From contig NZ_CDBY01000062.1 in the NCBI RefSeq assembly GCF_000820125.1, positions 1 through 44,887 on the forward strand: a stretch of 44,887 bases of DNA, in the 5' to 3' direction. The position numbers and the translations under genes are program-made. This document shows positions 10,025 through 20,179 of this stretch, one piece after another. Origin of the DNA: Aeromonas simiae (GTDB lineage Bacteria > Pseudomonadota > Gammaproteobacteria > Enterobacterales > Aeromonadaceae). The notes beneath the pieces were generated by a model. That model searched no databases. It was not told the origin of the DNA and saw only the letters and a list, made by a program, of their open reading frames with translations. Position 1 is the first letter of the stretch. Each line of letters opens with the position of its first letter.

Positions 10025-13000
10025 TCAGGCATCGCCCATCGCCAGCAGGGTGGCGTTGCCCCCCACCGCCGTGGTGTTGATGGTGCGGGTCTTCTCGGTC
10101 ACGAAGCGGTGCAGGTAGTGAGGGCCGCCGGCCTTGGGGCCGGTGCCGGAGAGCCCCTGGCCGCCGAAGGGCTGGACCCCGACCATGGCGCCGATCTGGT
10201 TGCGGTTGATGTAGACGTTGCCCACGTTGAGACGGTTTGCCAGTGCCTCAGCATGGGACTCGTTGCGGCTGTGAATGCCCAGGGTCAGGCCATAGCCGGT
10301 GCCGTTGATCTCATCGATGACGTTATCCAGCTCACGGGCGGCATAGCGCACCACGTGCAGGATAGGGCCGAATTGCTCCCGTTCTAGCTCCTTGATGGAG
10401 CGGATCTCCAGCGCCGTCGGCTGCACGAAGTGCCCCTCCTGGGTCGCCTTGGGCATGGGGGCCTGGGCGATCAGGCGGCTTTTCGGAATCATTCGGGCGA
10501 GATGCAGATCCAGTCCCGCCTTGGCCTCGGCGTCGATGACTGGGCCGACATCGGTGCTGTGCTCGGCCGGATTGCCGACTTTCAGCTCCTGCATGGCGCC
10601 ACTGAGGATCTCCAACACCCGCTCGGCGATCTCCTCTTGCAGATAGAGCACCCGCAGGGCCGAGCAGCGCTGGCCGGCGCTCTGGAAGGCGGCGCTCACC
10701 ACGTCGCGCACCACCTGCTCTGGCAGGGCGGTGGAGTCGACGATCATGGCGTTCTGGCCGCCGGTTTCGGCAATCAGCGGCAGGATGGCGCCCTCGCGGC
10801 TGGCCAGGGTCTGATTGATGAGGCGGGCGGTCTCGGTGGAGCCAGTAAAGCAGACGCCGCCGATGCGGCGATCGGCGGTCAATCGGGCGCCGACGCTGGC
10901 GCCATCCCCCGGCAGCAGGTGCAGCACGTCAGCCGGAATGCCGGCCTGGTGGGCCAGGGTCACCGCCAGGTGGGCGATGAGGCCGGTCTGCTCCGCCGGC
11001 TTGGCCACGACCGTGTTGCCGGTGGCGAGCGCCGCCGCCACCTGACCGAGGAAGATGGCCAGTGGGAAGTTCCACGGGCTGATGCAGACAAACACGCCGC
11101 GCCCTTGCAAGAACAGCTCGTTCTGCTCGCCGGTGTAGCCGGGCAGCAAGGTGGCCTTGTCCATCATGGTGCGGGCCTGCTGGGCGTAGTAGCGGCAGAA
11201 ATCCACCGCCTCGCGCACCTCGTCGATGCCATCTTGCAGCAGCTTGCCCGCCTCGCGGGTACACAGGGAGACGAACGGCTCGCGGTTCGCCTCCAGCAGA
11301 TCGGCGAGCTTTTCCAGGGCGGCGGCCCGCTCGGAGACCGGCGTCTCGCGCCAGCGCGGAAAGGCGGCGTGGGCCGAGGCCAGCGCCTGCTCCACCGCCT
11401 GCTCGTCGGCCCAGTGGATCTTGCCCACCACCAGGCTCACGTCTTGCGGGCTCAGCACGGCGCGGGCCTCGCCCGTGGTCAGGGTGGTGCCGTTGACGAT
11501 GGGGCCACCCTGCCACGGCTTGCCCTCCAGCTCCTTGAGCCTGGCAAAGAAGGGGCGCTGGATGGAGACGATGTTCATGTTGACGCCGCTTGAGTTCTTG
11601 CGGTCGCTAAACAGGCTCTGCGGCAGCGGGATGCGATCGTTGGCCAGGGTCGGGTAGCGCTTGAGGGTGCGCAGCGGATGTTCGGCCAGGCTGTCGGCCG
11701 GGGTGTTGGGGTCGACCAGCTTGTGCACGAACGAGGTATTGGCGCCGTTCTCCAGCAGGCGGCGCACCAGGTAGGGCAGCAGATCCTTGTGGGCGCCGAC
11801 CGGGGCATAGATGCGGCAGGCCTGTCCCGGGTGCTCCTTGAGCACTGTGTGGTAGAGCTCGTCCCCCATGCCGTGCAGGCGCTGGAATTCAAACTGACGC
11901 TCGCCGGCCATCTCGAGGATGGTCACCACAGTGTGGGCGTTGTGGGTGGCGAACTGGGGCGAGATGGCGCCCAGGGTGGCCTCGCTCAGCAGGTAGCGGG
12001 CGCAGGCCAGATAAGAGACGTCGGTGCCCGCCTTGCGGGTGTAGAGGGGATAGCCGGGCAGGCCGGCCTGCTGGGCATACTTGAGCTCGCTGTCCCAGTA
12101 GGCGCCCTTGACCAGCCGCACCGGGATCACATCCCCCTGCTCGCGGGCCAGGGCCGTCAGCCAGCACAACACCGGCAGGGCGCGCTTGGAGTAGGCCTGT
12201 ACCACCATGCCGAGCTTGCCCCAGCCGCGGTTGGCCTCACTGCGGTAGAGCTGCTCGAACAGATCGAGGGAGAGCTCGAGCCGGTCCATCTCCTCGGCAT
12301 CGATGCTGATGGCCACGTTCCGCTCCCGGGCCAGCTGCACCAGCCCGGCTAGCCGCTCGCACATCTCGCCGAGCACTCGCGTGCGGTTGGCCACGTCGTA
12401 GCGCGGATGCAGGGCCGAGAGCTTGATCGAGATGGAGGGCGCCGGGCCGCCGTCATTGATGCGCTCGGCACCGACCGCCTCGATGGCGCTGCGATAATCG
12501 GCCAGGTACTTGTCGGCGTCCTGCATGGTCAGGGCCGACTCCCCCAGCATGTCATAGGTGTGGGTGAAGCCCTGCTCGCGCTGCTTGCGGCTGGCCTTGA
12601 GCGCCTCTTTCATGTCGCGCCCCAGCACGAATTGCTTGCCCATGATCTTCATGGCGGCATACATGGCCGAGCGCACCACCGGCTCACCCAGCTTGTTGAC
12701 CATGCGTCCCAGCAGGTTGGCCGGGTTGCCGTCGAGCTTCTTGTCGAACTTGATGATCTTGCCGGTCAGCATCAGGCCCCAGGTCGAGGCATTGACCAGG
12801 GTCGAGTCGCTCTTGCGAAAGTGGGCTGCCCAATTAGCGCCGGAGAGCTTGTCTTTGATCAGGGCGTCGGCGGTCTCGGCATCCGGGACGCGCAGCAGCG
12901 CCTCGGCCAGGCACATCAGGATGATCCCCTCCTGGGTATCCAGGCTGTACTCCTGTAAGAAGGCATCGATGCCGTCACCGGCCCCGTTCTCCTGGCGCAC

Positions 13001-13189
13001 CTTGCCCACCAGGGCCGTGGCGCGGCGGGTGATGCGCTCCAAGGTGGCGCCGTCGCTCGGCAGCATGGCGGACAGTTCGGCGAGGTAGGCGTTCTCGTCC
13101 ACCACATAGTTTTGGGTGATGGCCTCGCGCAGGGCGGCGAGATCGGTAGGGCGGTAATCGGGGGCAAGCACTTGGGTCGCGTTGAACAT
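10025..13189 (-). CDS. putA: Bifunctional proline dehydrogenase / P5C dehydrogenase PutA
   Basis: PutA oxidises proline to glutamate in two steps, channelling pyrroline-5-carboxylate between its FAD-dependent proline dehydrogenase barrel and its NAD-dependent aldehyde dehydrogenase. The 1054-residue product has an N-terminal helical arm, the barrel at roughly 190-480 (SIKLSALHPRY, RLVKGAYWD, ATHNAHT), and the dehydrogenase half from about 560. In that half NFPLAIFLG, the general base E808 (AETGGQNA) and the nucleophile C842 (GQRCSALR) are intact. The N-terminal ribbon-helix-helix DNA-binding domain of E. coli PutA is absent, so it should not autorepress; Vibrio and Aeromonas PutA are like this. 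Start at MFNATQ; a longer open frame upstream is hydrophobic spill-over without similarity. Confidence 0.96.
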   Translation of the reverse strand: MFNATQVLAPDYRPTDLAALREAITQNYVVDENAYLAELSAMLPSDGATLERITRRATALVGKVRQENGAGDGIDAFLQEYSLDTQEGIILMCLAEALLRVPDAETADALIKDKLSGANWAAHFRKSDSTLVNASTWGLMLTGKIIKFDKKLDGNPANLLGRMVNKLGEPVVRSAMYAAMKIMGKQFVLGRDMKEALKASRKQREQGFTHTYDMLGESALTMQDADKYLADYRSAIEAVGAERINDGGPAPSISIKLSALHPRYDVANRTRVLGEMCERLAGLVQLARERNVAISIDAEEMDRLELSLDLFEQLYRSEANRGWGKLGMVVQAYSKRALPVLCWLTALAREQGDVIPVRLVKGAYWDSELKYAQQAGLPGYPLYTRKAGTDVSYLACARYLLSEATLGAISPQFATHNAHTVVTILEMAGERQFEFQRLHGMGDELYHTVLKEHPGQACRIYAPVGAHKDLLPYLVRRLLENGANTSFVHKLVDPNTPADSLAEHPLRTLKRYPTLANDRIPLPQSLFSDRKNSSGVNMNIVSIQRPFFARLKELEGKPWQGGPIVNGTTLTTGEARAVLSPQDVSLVVGKIHWADEQAVEQALASAHAAFPRWRETPVSERAAALEKLADLLEANREPFVSLCTREAGKLLQDGIDEVREAVDFCRYYAQQARTMMDKATLLPGYTGEQNELFLQGRGVFVCISPWNFPLAIFLGQVAAALATGNTVVAKPAEQTGLIAHLAVTLAHQAGIPADVLHLLPGDGASVGARLTADRRIGGVCFTGSTETARLINQTLASREGAILPLIAETGGQNAMIVDSTALPEQVVRDVVSAAFQSAGQRCSALRVLYLQEEIAERVLEILSGAMQELKVGNPAEHSTDVGPVIDAEAKAGLDLHLARMIPKSRLIAQAPMPKATQEGHFVQPTALEIRSIKELEREQFGPILHVVRYAARELDNVIDEINGTGYGLTLGIHSRNESHAEALANRLNVGNVYINRNQIGAMVGVQPFGGQGLSGTGPKAGGPHYLHRFVTEKTRTINTTAVGGNATLLAMGDA

Positions 13190-13410
13190 GGGGGTCTTCC
13201 TGTACACCCTGAGGGGTCGATGGGGGGCGCTCGGCGCCAGCATGCCGGTAATGTATACAATTTTAATGAAGAGATGAAATGAAAATGTTGCCACTTCATT
13301 AAAACCAAGACAGTAAAAGGGGGTGGAGCCCTATTTTCAGCGGATCGTCGGAGGGGGAGAAATCGGAGTGGGGTGAAATCGTATACGATATTAGCCGGAG
13401 AGCGGCATGA

Positions 13411-13437
13411 AAAAAGGGCGCCATGGCGCCCCTTTTC
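13411..13437 (-). terminator. Terminator after ygiM
   Basis: GGGCGCC and GGCGCCC (13416-13431, centre AT) form a perfect palindromic stem with T's on the minus strand after it. It lies 12 bases past the ygiM stop. Confidence 0.85.
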
Positions 13438-13448
13438 ATGCTGGGAGT

Positions 13449-14048
13449 TCAGTCCATCCAGCGATCGCGACGGCGACGCTTGGGCAGCATGGGCAGCATC
13501 AGTCCCAGCAGCAGGCCGGCACCGACCATCAGACCGCCGCGCACGAACCAGTCCATCTGCATGTCATGTTCGCGGTTGTCGTAGCTCTGATTGAGCGCAT
13601 CGTTCTGCTCCTGGAGGCTGGTCACCTGTTCGGTCTGCGCTCGCAACTGGGATTGCAGGGCGGCCAGCTGCTTCTTCTGCTCGGCGATGGCGGCGTCCTT
13701 CTCGGCGAATTGGCGCTCGTTGTCGCCATTGAGGTTCTGCAGGCGGCCTTTGAGCTCGTCGAGCTGCTTTTGCAGCTCGGGCAGCTGCTGGCGGTAGCTC
13801 GGGGCGGTCTGCAGATCGTCGTTCTTGACCCAGCCGGCACGACCCTTACTGTCCTTGATCTGGACAAAGCCAGCCTCACTGCCACCTTGCAGCTCGACCG
13901 GTTCACCGGCCTTGACGCTACCGAGGATGCGGAACTGGGTGCCCGGGCCCCCGTGGATAAAGGTGTAGATGTTGTCGGATACATAGCGGGTCTCGGCCAT
14001 TGCCTGGTTGGCAAGCAGGGCGAGCAGGATCCCGATCAGGGCGCGCAT
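13449..14048 (-). CDS. ygiM: SH3-domain membrane protein YgiM (TIGR04211 family)
   Basis: The 199-residue product has a signal sequence (MRALIGILLALLANQAMA), a bacterial SH3 domain (residues 20-75; RYVSDNIYTFIHGGPG, GRAGWVKNDDL), a long coiled coil (about 80-160, Gln/Leu/Glu heptads), one transmembrane helix (about 168-188, GGLMVGAGLLLGLMLPML) and a basic tail ending RRRRDRWMD. The order and the terminal RWMD/RWMN match E. coli YgiM. Its role is not established; the topology puts the SH3 and coil in the periplasm, anchored to the inner membrane. I start at ATG 14048 because it opens the signal peptide; the open frame upstream is unrelated. Confidence 0.9.
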   Translation of the reverse strand: MRALIGILLALLANQAMAETRYVSDNIYTFIHGGPGTQFRILGSVKAGEPVELQGGSEAGFVQIKDSKGRAGWVKNDDLQTAPSYRQQLPELQKQLDELKGRLQNLNGDNERQFAEKDAAIAEQKKQLAALQSQLRAQTEQVTSLQEQNDALNQSYDNREHDMQMDWFVRGGLMVGAGLLLGLMLPMLPKRRRRDRWMD

Positions 14049-14341
14049 GGTCAGTTCAATTCTCTTTTGGCGGTGGAAAACAGATGGGATGTTAAGCTGC
14101 CGGCCCCCCAAACCACAAGCACCAGAATACGGGAGTGTGACCGCTTCTGGCTGGAAACAGTCCCGATTGCCTCCATTGACCGCGTTTCCACTTGCGCCGT
14201 TCGGCACCGTCGGTGAGAGAAAAACGGCGTGATCGTGTATGCAAATTCCACTTTTTTACTGCGGTTTTATTAACGAAATGACAACTCGTGTCGATAGCCT
14301 TGATCGACAAGGAAAAATGTACATTTCAGAGGGAGGATGCG

Positions 14342-15592
14342 ATGCGGTTCAATGTGTTGGAGCGCTACCTGAGCGATATTCGGCTGGTACCCAAGGTGGT
14401 GCTGCTGATGGTGGCGAGCACCCTGCTGTTGCTGGGGAAGCTGTGGTTTGATGCCAGCCATCTGGAGTCCACCCTGACTGAGGGCGGCATCGATGCCGCT
14501 CGGGCCGCCGAGATCGCCGGTCGGCTGGTCTGGGCCGGCCTGGTCGAGACGGCGGTGATGGGGGTGTTTTTCGTCATATTCCTACTGGCCGGCTCGCGCT
14601 TGATGGTGCGGCAGGTGCGTTACCTGGTCGGCTTGCTGCACCGATTCTCACAAAAGGATCTCAGCCACAGTGTCGAACTCGATTCGAAAGATGAGTTTGG
14701 TGACATAGCGCGTGCCGTGGCCGACTCCCAGAGCCATCTGCGTCAGGTGTTTGGTGAGCAGCGTGGTATCAGCAAGGAGCTGGGGGATATCTCCTCCCAG
14801 GTGACCCTCTGTATGGAAGAGGCCTATGAGTCGATCAATGAGGAGTTCCGCCAGATCGAGCAGCTCGCCGGCGCCATGAGTGAGATGGCGGCCTCGGTGC
14901 GCGATGTGGCGGGGCACGCCGAGCAGGCCTCCCTGGCCACCGGCCAGACCCGCGATCTGGCCATCATGGGGCAGGGACACGTGGCCGACACGGTGAGCAC
15001 CATGGCCAGCCTCTCTAGCAACATCCAGCGCTCCTCGGGGGTGGTCAACGAGGTGGAGGAGGGGGTGCAGCGCATCGGCTCAGTGGTCGATACCATCCGC
15101 AGCATCTCGGAGCAGACCAATTTGCTGGCGCTCAACGCCGCCATCGAGGCCGCGCGGGCCGGTGAGGCGGGGCGTGGTTTTGCCGTGGTGGCCGACGAGG
15201 TGCGCAACCTGGCCAACCGCACCCAGGTGGCCACGGTCGAAATCCAGCAGATGATCGAGCAGTTGCAGCAGAGCGCGCGTCAGGCCACCGATCTGATGGC
15301 GCAGAGCGTGGTTCAGGCCGACACCGGCTTGGAGCAGGTCAACCGGGCCGGCTCCCAGCTCGAGACCATAGTGCAGCGGGTGCACGAGGTGGCCGACATG
15401 AACGAACAGATCGCCTCCGCCGCCGAGCAGCAGAGCACGGTGGCCGAAGATATGGAGAGCAACCTCACCCAGGTCAAGCAGGTGGTGGAGGGATCGGTGG
15501 TGGTGATCCGCGAGCTGCTCGAGGCGAGCGGCATGGTCGAGGGGCATTGTCGCCGGCTGGACGGCACCATTCGCGCCTTCAAGCTGGACTAG
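14342..15592 (+). CDS. Methyl-accepting chemotaxis-type signalling protein with minimal periplasmic part
   Basis: The 416-residue product carries the conserved hairpin tip of chemoreceptors ([20 protein letters not shown] through [15 protein letters not shown], about residues 253-295), which binds CheA and CheW. It has two N-terminal membrane helices (about 15-33 and 63-86) separated by only about 30 residues, so no ligand-binding domain exists outside the membrane. A HAMP-like region ([20 protein letters not shown]) follows. It probably senses a membrane or cytoplasmic cue. The start at 14342 has a strong Shine-Dalgarno (GGGAGG, 14331-14336). A weak sigma-28-like match (TAACGAA at 14271, GTCGATAG at 14290) precedes it, which would suit a chemotaxis gene but is far from certain. 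Confidence 0.9.
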   Translation: MRFNVLERYLSDIRLVPKVVLLMVASTLLLLGKLWFDASHLESTLTEGGIDAARAAEIAGRLVWAGLVETAVMGVFFVIFLLAGSRLMVRQVRYLVGLLHRFSQKDLSHSVELDSKDEFGDIARAVADSQSHLRQVFGEQRGISKELGDISSQVTLCMEEAYESINEEFRQIEQLAGAMSEMAASVRDVAGHAEQASLATGQTRDLAIMGQGHVADTVSTMASLSSNIQRSSGVVNEVEEGVQRIGSVVDTIRSISEQTNLLALNAAIEAARAGEAGRGFAVVADEVRNLANRTQVATVEIQQMIEQLQQSARQATDLMAQSVVQADTGLEQVNRAGSQLETIVQRVHEVADMNEQIASAAEQQSTVAEDMESNLTQVKQVVEGSVVVIRELLEASGMVEGHCRRLDGTIRAFKLD

Positions 15593-15644
15593 GGGAGGGG
15601 GAAGGGCGATAAAGAAGCTCTCTTCCCCTGACAGGATGTCATCC

Positions 15645-16067
15645 ATGGAGATCAGCACGCAGCAGGATCGCCTCGATCTTGACCTCATCCATCGCTATCT
15701 GGCGGAGCAGAGCTACTGGGCGCGTGGCATCCCGCGCGCCACCTTAGAGCAGGCGCTGCGCCACTCCCTCTGTTTCGGCCTCTACGAGGCGGGGCGCCAG
15801 TTGGCGTTTTGTCGCGTCATCACCGACTACGCCACCTACGGCTACCTCTCCGATCTCTTTGTGCTGCCCGAGGCGCAGGGGCGCGGGCTCGGCAAGGCGC
15901 TGATGGCGGCGGTCATGGCACACCCCGAGCTACAGGGGCTGCGCCGCTTCAGCCTCGCCACCTCGGATGCCCACGGCCTGTATGCCCGTTTTGGCTTCGG
16001 TGCACCGGCCAAACCGCAGAGCCTGATGGAGCGCTACGATCCCGATATCTATCTGCGTTCCCTATGA
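15645..16067 (+). CDS. GNAT-family N-acetyltransferase
   Basis: The 140-residue product has the GNAT fold. Beta strand 4 with LSDLFVLPEAQGRG gives the acetyl-CoA-binding motif A (Q/R-x-x-G-x-G/A: AQGRGLGKAL), and RFSLATSDAHGLYARFGF is the motif B region. The substrate is unknown; the family acetylates amines on small molecules or proteins. An ATG three codons earlier (15636) is possible, but the AGGA at 15633-15636 is correctly placed (8 bases) only for 15645. It sits alone between the chemoreceptor-like gene and glnE in the same direction. Confidence 0.88.
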   Translation: MEISTQQDRLDLDLIHRYLAEQSYWARGIPRATLEQALRHSLCFGLYEAGRQLAFCRVITDYATYGYLSDLFVLPEAQGRGLGKALMAAVMAHPELQGLRRFSLATSDAHGLYARFGFGAPAKPQSLMERYDPDIYLRSL

Positions 16068-16125
16068 CTTGAACCGGGCGGGATGCTAGATTGGCTGCCA
16101 TTGCCCGCTGCAAAGGAAGCCCGTC

Positions 16126-18990
16126 GTGACCCTGCCCGCCTCTCTGCTCTCCCTGGCCGAACGCCAGTGGCAACGCCTGCTGGAGCAGGCTCCTGACTAT
16201 GCCACCCTGCCGGCATCGCAGCGGGAGCACCTGTTGACCCTGCTCGGACTCTCCGATTTTATCGGAGAGTCGCTGATCCGTGAGCCCGCCCTGCTCGGCG
16301 AGGTGCTGGCCAGCGGTGAGTTGGAGCAGGCCGAGCGCTGGCCGCACTATCCCGCCTGGCTGGCCGGGGCGCTGGCCGAGGTGCAGGACGAAGAGGCGCT
16401 CAAGGGGGCGCTGCGCCGTTTTCGCCGCCGCCACATGGTGGTGATCGCCTGGCGCGAGCTGCTGGGGTTGGCCTCGGTGGAGGAGAGTTTCGTCCACCTG
16501 ACCCGGCTCGCCGATGCCCTGATCGGACAGACTCGCGACTGGCTCTACGCCTTGCAGTGCCGCGAGCTCGGCACCCCCATGGATGGGGAGGGCAATCCGC
16601 AGCCACTGCTGATCCTCGGCATGGGCAAGCTGGGCGGCGGCGAGCTTAACTTCTCCTCCGACATCGATCTCATCTTCACCTTCCCCGAGAACGGCTACAC
16701 CCACGGTGGGCGGCGCGAGCTGGCCAACCAGCCGTTCTTCATCAAGCTCGGCCAGCGCATCATCAACGCCCTGCACCAGAACACCGTTGACGGTCAGGTG
16801 TTTAGGGTCGACATGCGGCTGCGCCCGTTTGGCGATGCTGGCCCGCTCGCCATCTCGTTTGCCGCCATGGAGGACTACTACCAGCACCACGGCCGCAACT
16901 GGGAGCGTTACGCCATGGTCAAGGCGCGCCTCATCGGGGGGGAGTGTCACTATGGTCAGGAGCTGGGGGAGCTGCTACGCCCCTTCGTGTTCCGCCGCTA
17001 CATCGACTTCGGGGTGATCGACGGACTGCGCCAGATGAAGGCGATGATCGCCGCCGAGGTGCGCCGCAAGGGGTTGCAGGGCAACATCAAGCTGGGGGCG
17101 GGCGGCATTCGCGAGGTGGAGTTCATCGTACAGGCCTTGCAGCTGATCCGGGGGGGCCGTGAGCCGGCGCTGCGGGTGCGTCACCTGCCCGATGCCCTGG
17201 CGGCCATCGCGGCCTCCGGCGCCCTTGGGGAGCCGGAGTGTGCCCGCCTGCTCACCGCCTACCGTTTTTTGCGCAAGGTCGAGAACCTGTTGCAGGAGAT
17301 AGGCGATCAGCAAACCCAGATGCTGCCGGTGGAGGAGCGCGATCGCGAGCGCCTGATCCATGCCATGGGGTTCTCCTCCTGGCCCGCCTTCATGGCGACC
17401 CTGGAGCAGGAGATGGCGGCGGTACACGACGAGTTCATCAAGGTGGTCGGGGAAGAGAAAGAGGCGCCGGCCCACCTCGAACAGGTGTGGGTCGATCTGT
17501 GGCGCACCGCCCTCGAGCAGGAGGAGATCGTGGCGCTGCTGGCCGAGCAGGGGGCCGGTGAGGCCGAGGCATTGGCGACCCACCTGCTCCACTTCAAGGA
17601 GGAGGCGACCCGCCGTCAGGTGGGGCCGCAGGGGCGCACCGCCCTCGACTGGCTGATGCCGGAGCTGCTCAAGCTGGTGGCGGGCAGCCGCGAGCCGGGG
17701 CGCCTGTTCGAGCGCCTGTGCCAGCTGCTGGCGCGCATCTTCACCCGCAGCGCCTACCTGCAACTGCTGGCCGAAAACCCGGGGGCGCTGCGTCAGTTGG
17801 TGCGGCTGTGCGAGGCCAGCCATCTGGTGAGCGAGCAGCTGTCGCGCTACCCCATTTTGCTCGACGAACTGCTCGATCCGCAGCACCTCTACCACCCGAC
17901 CCCGCTCGATCACTACAAGCCCCAGCTGCGCCAGTTCCTGCTGCGCATTCCTGAAGAGGACGTGGAGCAGCAGATGGAGGCGCTGCGCCAGTTCAAGCAG
18001 GTGCAGCTGCTGCGCATCGTGGCGGCCGACATCGCCGGCGCCCTGCCGCTGATGAAGGTGAGCGACCACCTCACCTGGCTGGCCGAGGCGATCATCGGCG
18101 AGGTGGTCAACCAGGCATGGAGCCAGATCAGCGAGCGTTACGGGGTGCCGCCCGAGGTGGCCGAGAGCGGTGAGCGCGGTTTTGCCGTCGTCGCCTATGG
18201 CAAGCTCGGCGGTATCGAGCTTGGCTATGGCTCGGATCTCGATCTGGTGTTCCTGCACAGCGGCGCCCCAGGCGGCTACACCAATGGGCCCAAGTTCATC
18301 GACAGCCGGCAGTTCTACATCCGCTTGGCGCAGCGGGTGCTGCACCTCTTTAGCACCCGCACCCCCTCCGGCATCCTCTACGAGATCGACATGCGGCTGC
18401 GCCCCTCCGGCGATGCCGGCCTGCTGGTCTCCTCCCTTGAGGCCTTCGAGCGCTACCAGCAGGAAGAGGCGTGGACCTGGGAGCATCAGGCGCTGGTGCG
18501 GGCCCGCCCCGTCTATGGTGACGAGCGGCTGCTGGCCGAGTTTGCCCGGGTGCGCCGCGAGGTGCTGGCCCGCGAGCGAGACCCGGCCGAGCTGGCCAAG
18601 GCGGTGCGCGAGATGCGCGCCAAGATGCGCGACCACCTGCTCAAGGCGGGGGAGGGGGAGTTTGACCTCAAGCAGTCGCCGGGCGGCATGGTGGATATCG
18701 AGTTCATCGCCCAGTATCTGGTGCTGGCCAACGCCTGCGAGCATCCCCAGGCGCTGACCCGCTGGTCCGATAACGTACGGATCTTCGACGAGTGCGTGAT
18801 GGCCGGCGTGATGGATCTGGCCGATGCCGAGGGGCTCAAGCACGCCTATCTGGAGATCCGCAACCTGGGCCACCGCCTCAACCTCTCGGAGGTTTCGCGC
18901 CGGGTGGGTGATGAGCAGTTGCTCACCGAGCGCCAGCATGTGCTGCGGCTGTGGCAGCAGTGGCTGGAGTGTGGCGCAGACGGGGTATGA
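16126..18990 (+). CDS. glnE: Glutamine synthetase adenylyltransferase/deadenylase GlnE
   Basis: GlnE adds and removes AMP on glutamine synthetase in response to PII and glutamine, tuning nitrogen assimilation. The 954-residue protein (E. coli 946) has two homologous nucleotidyltransferase domains. The N-terminal deadenylase has GMGKLGGGELNFSSDIDL near residue 165, and the C-terminal adenylyltransferase has AYGKLGGIELGYGSDLDL near residue 690. Each is followed by its helical GlnE/PII-uridylyltransferase domain (IKLGAGGIREVEFI and LKQSPGGMVDIEFI). Start is GTG at 16126 with AAAGGAAG upstream. No frameshift is seen. Downstream are unrelated signalling genes. Confidence 0.98.
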   Translation: MTLPASLLSLAERQWQRLLEQAPDYATLPASQREHLLTLLGLSDFIGESLIREPALLGEVLASGELEQAERWPHYPAWLAGALAEVQDEEALKGALRRFRRRHMVVIAWRELLGLASVEESFVHLTRLADALIGQTRDWLYALQCRELGTPMDGEGNPQPLLILGMGKLGGGELNFSSDIDLIFTFPENGYTHGGRRELANQPFFIKLGQRIINALHQNTVDGQVFRVDMRLRPFGDAGPLAISFAAMEDYYQHHGRNWERYAMVKARLIGGECHYGQELGELLRPFVFRRYIDFGVIDGLRQMKAMIAAEVRRKGLQGNIKLGAGGIREVEFIVQALQLIRGGREPALRVRHLPDALAAIAASGALGEPECARLLTAYRFLRKVENLLQEIGDQQTQMLPVEERDRERLIHAMGFSSWPAFMATLEQEMAAVHDEFIKVVGEEKEAPAHLEQVWVDLWRTALEQEEIVALLAEQGAGEAEALATHLLHFKEEATRRQVGPQGRTALDWLMPELLKLVAGSREPGRLFERLCQLLARIFTRSAYLQLLAENPGALRQLVRLCEASHLVSEQLSRYPILLDELLDPQHLYHPTPLDHYKPQLRQFLLRIPEEDVEQQMEALRQFKQVQLLRIVAADIAGALPLMKVSDHLTWLAEAIIGEVVNQAWSQISERYGVPPEVAESGERGFAVVAYGKLGGIELGYGSDLDLVFLHSGAPGGYTNGPKFIDSRQFYIRLAQRVLHLFSTRTPSGILYEIDMRLRPSGDAGLLVSSLEAFERYQQEEAWTWEHQALVRARPVYGDERLLAEFARVRREVLARERDPAELAKAVREMRAKMRDHLLKAGEGEFDLKQSPGGMVDIEFIAQYLVLANACEHPQALTRWSDNVRIFDECVMAGVMDLADAEGLKHAYLEIRNLGHRLNLSEVSRRVGDEQLLTERQHVLRLWQQWLECGADGV

Positions 18991-19065
18991 CCCTGTCATT
19001 TTTACGGGTACCTCTCCTACACTTGTGATCAATGCCCAGGGATGGGATACGTGAGGTAGAAAGGC

Positions 19066-20067
19066 ATGCTCGGAGAAAGCCAGGAGATCTCGCTGCAAGA
19101 GGTCGATGAGAAGGCGCTGCACGCCATTCTCGAGGTGATCAGCGATGGCGTGTGGGACTGGAATGCCAACACCGGGTTCGTCTATCGCAATCCGGGTTGG
19201 TACACCATGCTGGGTTATTCCCCGCACACCCTCGGCAATACGGTGTTTACCTGGGAGGGGGTGATCCATCCGGAGGATCTGGAGCGGGTCATGACCCACT
19301 TCGATGCCTACATCAACGGTCTCTCCGATCACTACTGCATCGAATACCGCTGCCGCACCCAGAGTGGTGACTACATCTGGATCGAAGATCGCGGCCGCAT
19401 CGTGGCACGCAACGGCGACGGCTCGGTGGCGCGGATGATCGGCGCTCACCGCGATATCCATGCCAGAAAGCTGCTGCTCGAGCGGCTCGAGTCGCGCAAT
19501 GTCTCCCTCGAGCGGCTGGTCGAGGAGCGCACCGCCGAGCTGATCCAACTCAATGCCGAGCTCAAGTCTCAAGTCGAGCTCAACCGCCAGTTGGCCGAGA
19601 CCGACTGCCTGACCCAGGCCTTCAACCGGCATGGCATGGAGAAGGCGCTCAAGCGCGAGTGTGAGCGGGCCAAGCGTTTCAATCACCCCCTTTCGCTGGT
19701 CATCATGGACGTCGATGACTTCAAGGCCATCAACGACAGGTACGGCCATGCGGCCGGCGATCGCGCCCTGGTACAACTGGTGGCGCTGGTGCGGCTGCAC
19801 GTGCGCGAGATTGACCTCATCGCCCGCTGGGGCGGCGACGAGTTCATGATCATCTTGCCGAGCACACCGCTCCATTCGGCGCGGGTGGTGGCCGAGAAGA
19901 TCCAAGAGCTGATGCTCTACCACCCCCTCATCGAGGAGGAGCCGGTGACCCTGAGCGTGGGGCTGGCCGAGTATCGGCGCCATGACACCCCGCAGGAGCT
20001 GACGGTGCGCGCCGATCGGGCTCTTTATCGCGCCAAGAGCAGCGGCAAGAACCTCATCTGCCACTGA
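19066..20067 (+). CDS. PAS-GGDEF diguanylate cyclase
   Basis: The 333-residue soluble protein would make cyclic di-GMP. Residues about 20-135 are a PAS domain with its PAC end (DGVWDWNANTG, GYSPHTL, HPEDLERV, GAHRDIHARK). A coiled coil (140-175) connects it to the GGDEF domain (180-330). The active site RWGGDEF is canonical (about residue 256), and the allosteric I-site RxxD (REID) lies exactly five residues before it, so product inhibition is expected. Metal-binding VIMDVDDFKAIND is intact. There is no membrane segment, so the input is cytoplasmic. The start has GAGGT 8 bases upstream. A strong terminator follows. Confidence 0.95.
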   Translation: MLGESQEISLQEVDEKALHAILEVISDGVWDWNANTGFVYRNPGWYTMLGYSPHTLGNTVFTWEGVIHPEDLERVMTHFDAYINGLSDHYCIEYRCRTQSGDYIWIEDRGRIVARNGDGSVARMIGAHRDIHARKLLLERLESRNVSLERLVEERTAELIQLNAELKSQVELNRQLAETDCLTQAFNRHGMEKALKRECERAKRFNHPLSLVIMDVDDFKAINDRYGHAAGDRALVQLVALVRLHVREIDLIARWGGDEFMIILPSTPLHSARVVAEKIQELMLYHPLIEEEPVTLSVGLAEYRRHDTPQELTVRADRALYRAKSSGKNLICH

Positions 20068-20082
20068 CGGCGGCAACCCGAA

Positions 20083-20108
20083 GGGGCCCCTTGGGGCCAC
20101 TTTTTTTT
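20083..20108 (+). terminator. Terminator after the diguanylate cyclase gene
   Basis: GGCCCC and GGGGCC (20085-20098) pair around a TT centre, followed by AC and a run of eight T's (20101-20108). The tight loop means the top pair or two probably open. Confidence 0.8.
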
Positions 20109-20179
20109 CTCTTCCCTCTTCTCAAGGCTTCGGTTTCACTGCTAACATTTCGCAATTCTTTCGAATCGAAACTTATTCT

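Noticed and set aside
16975-20100. A 1041-codon open frame antisense to glnE and the diguanylate cyclase
   Set aside because: High-GC coding sequence creates long antisense frames. The product is a His/Leu/Gln/Gly-rich shadow with no domain, and both plus-strand genes are certain.
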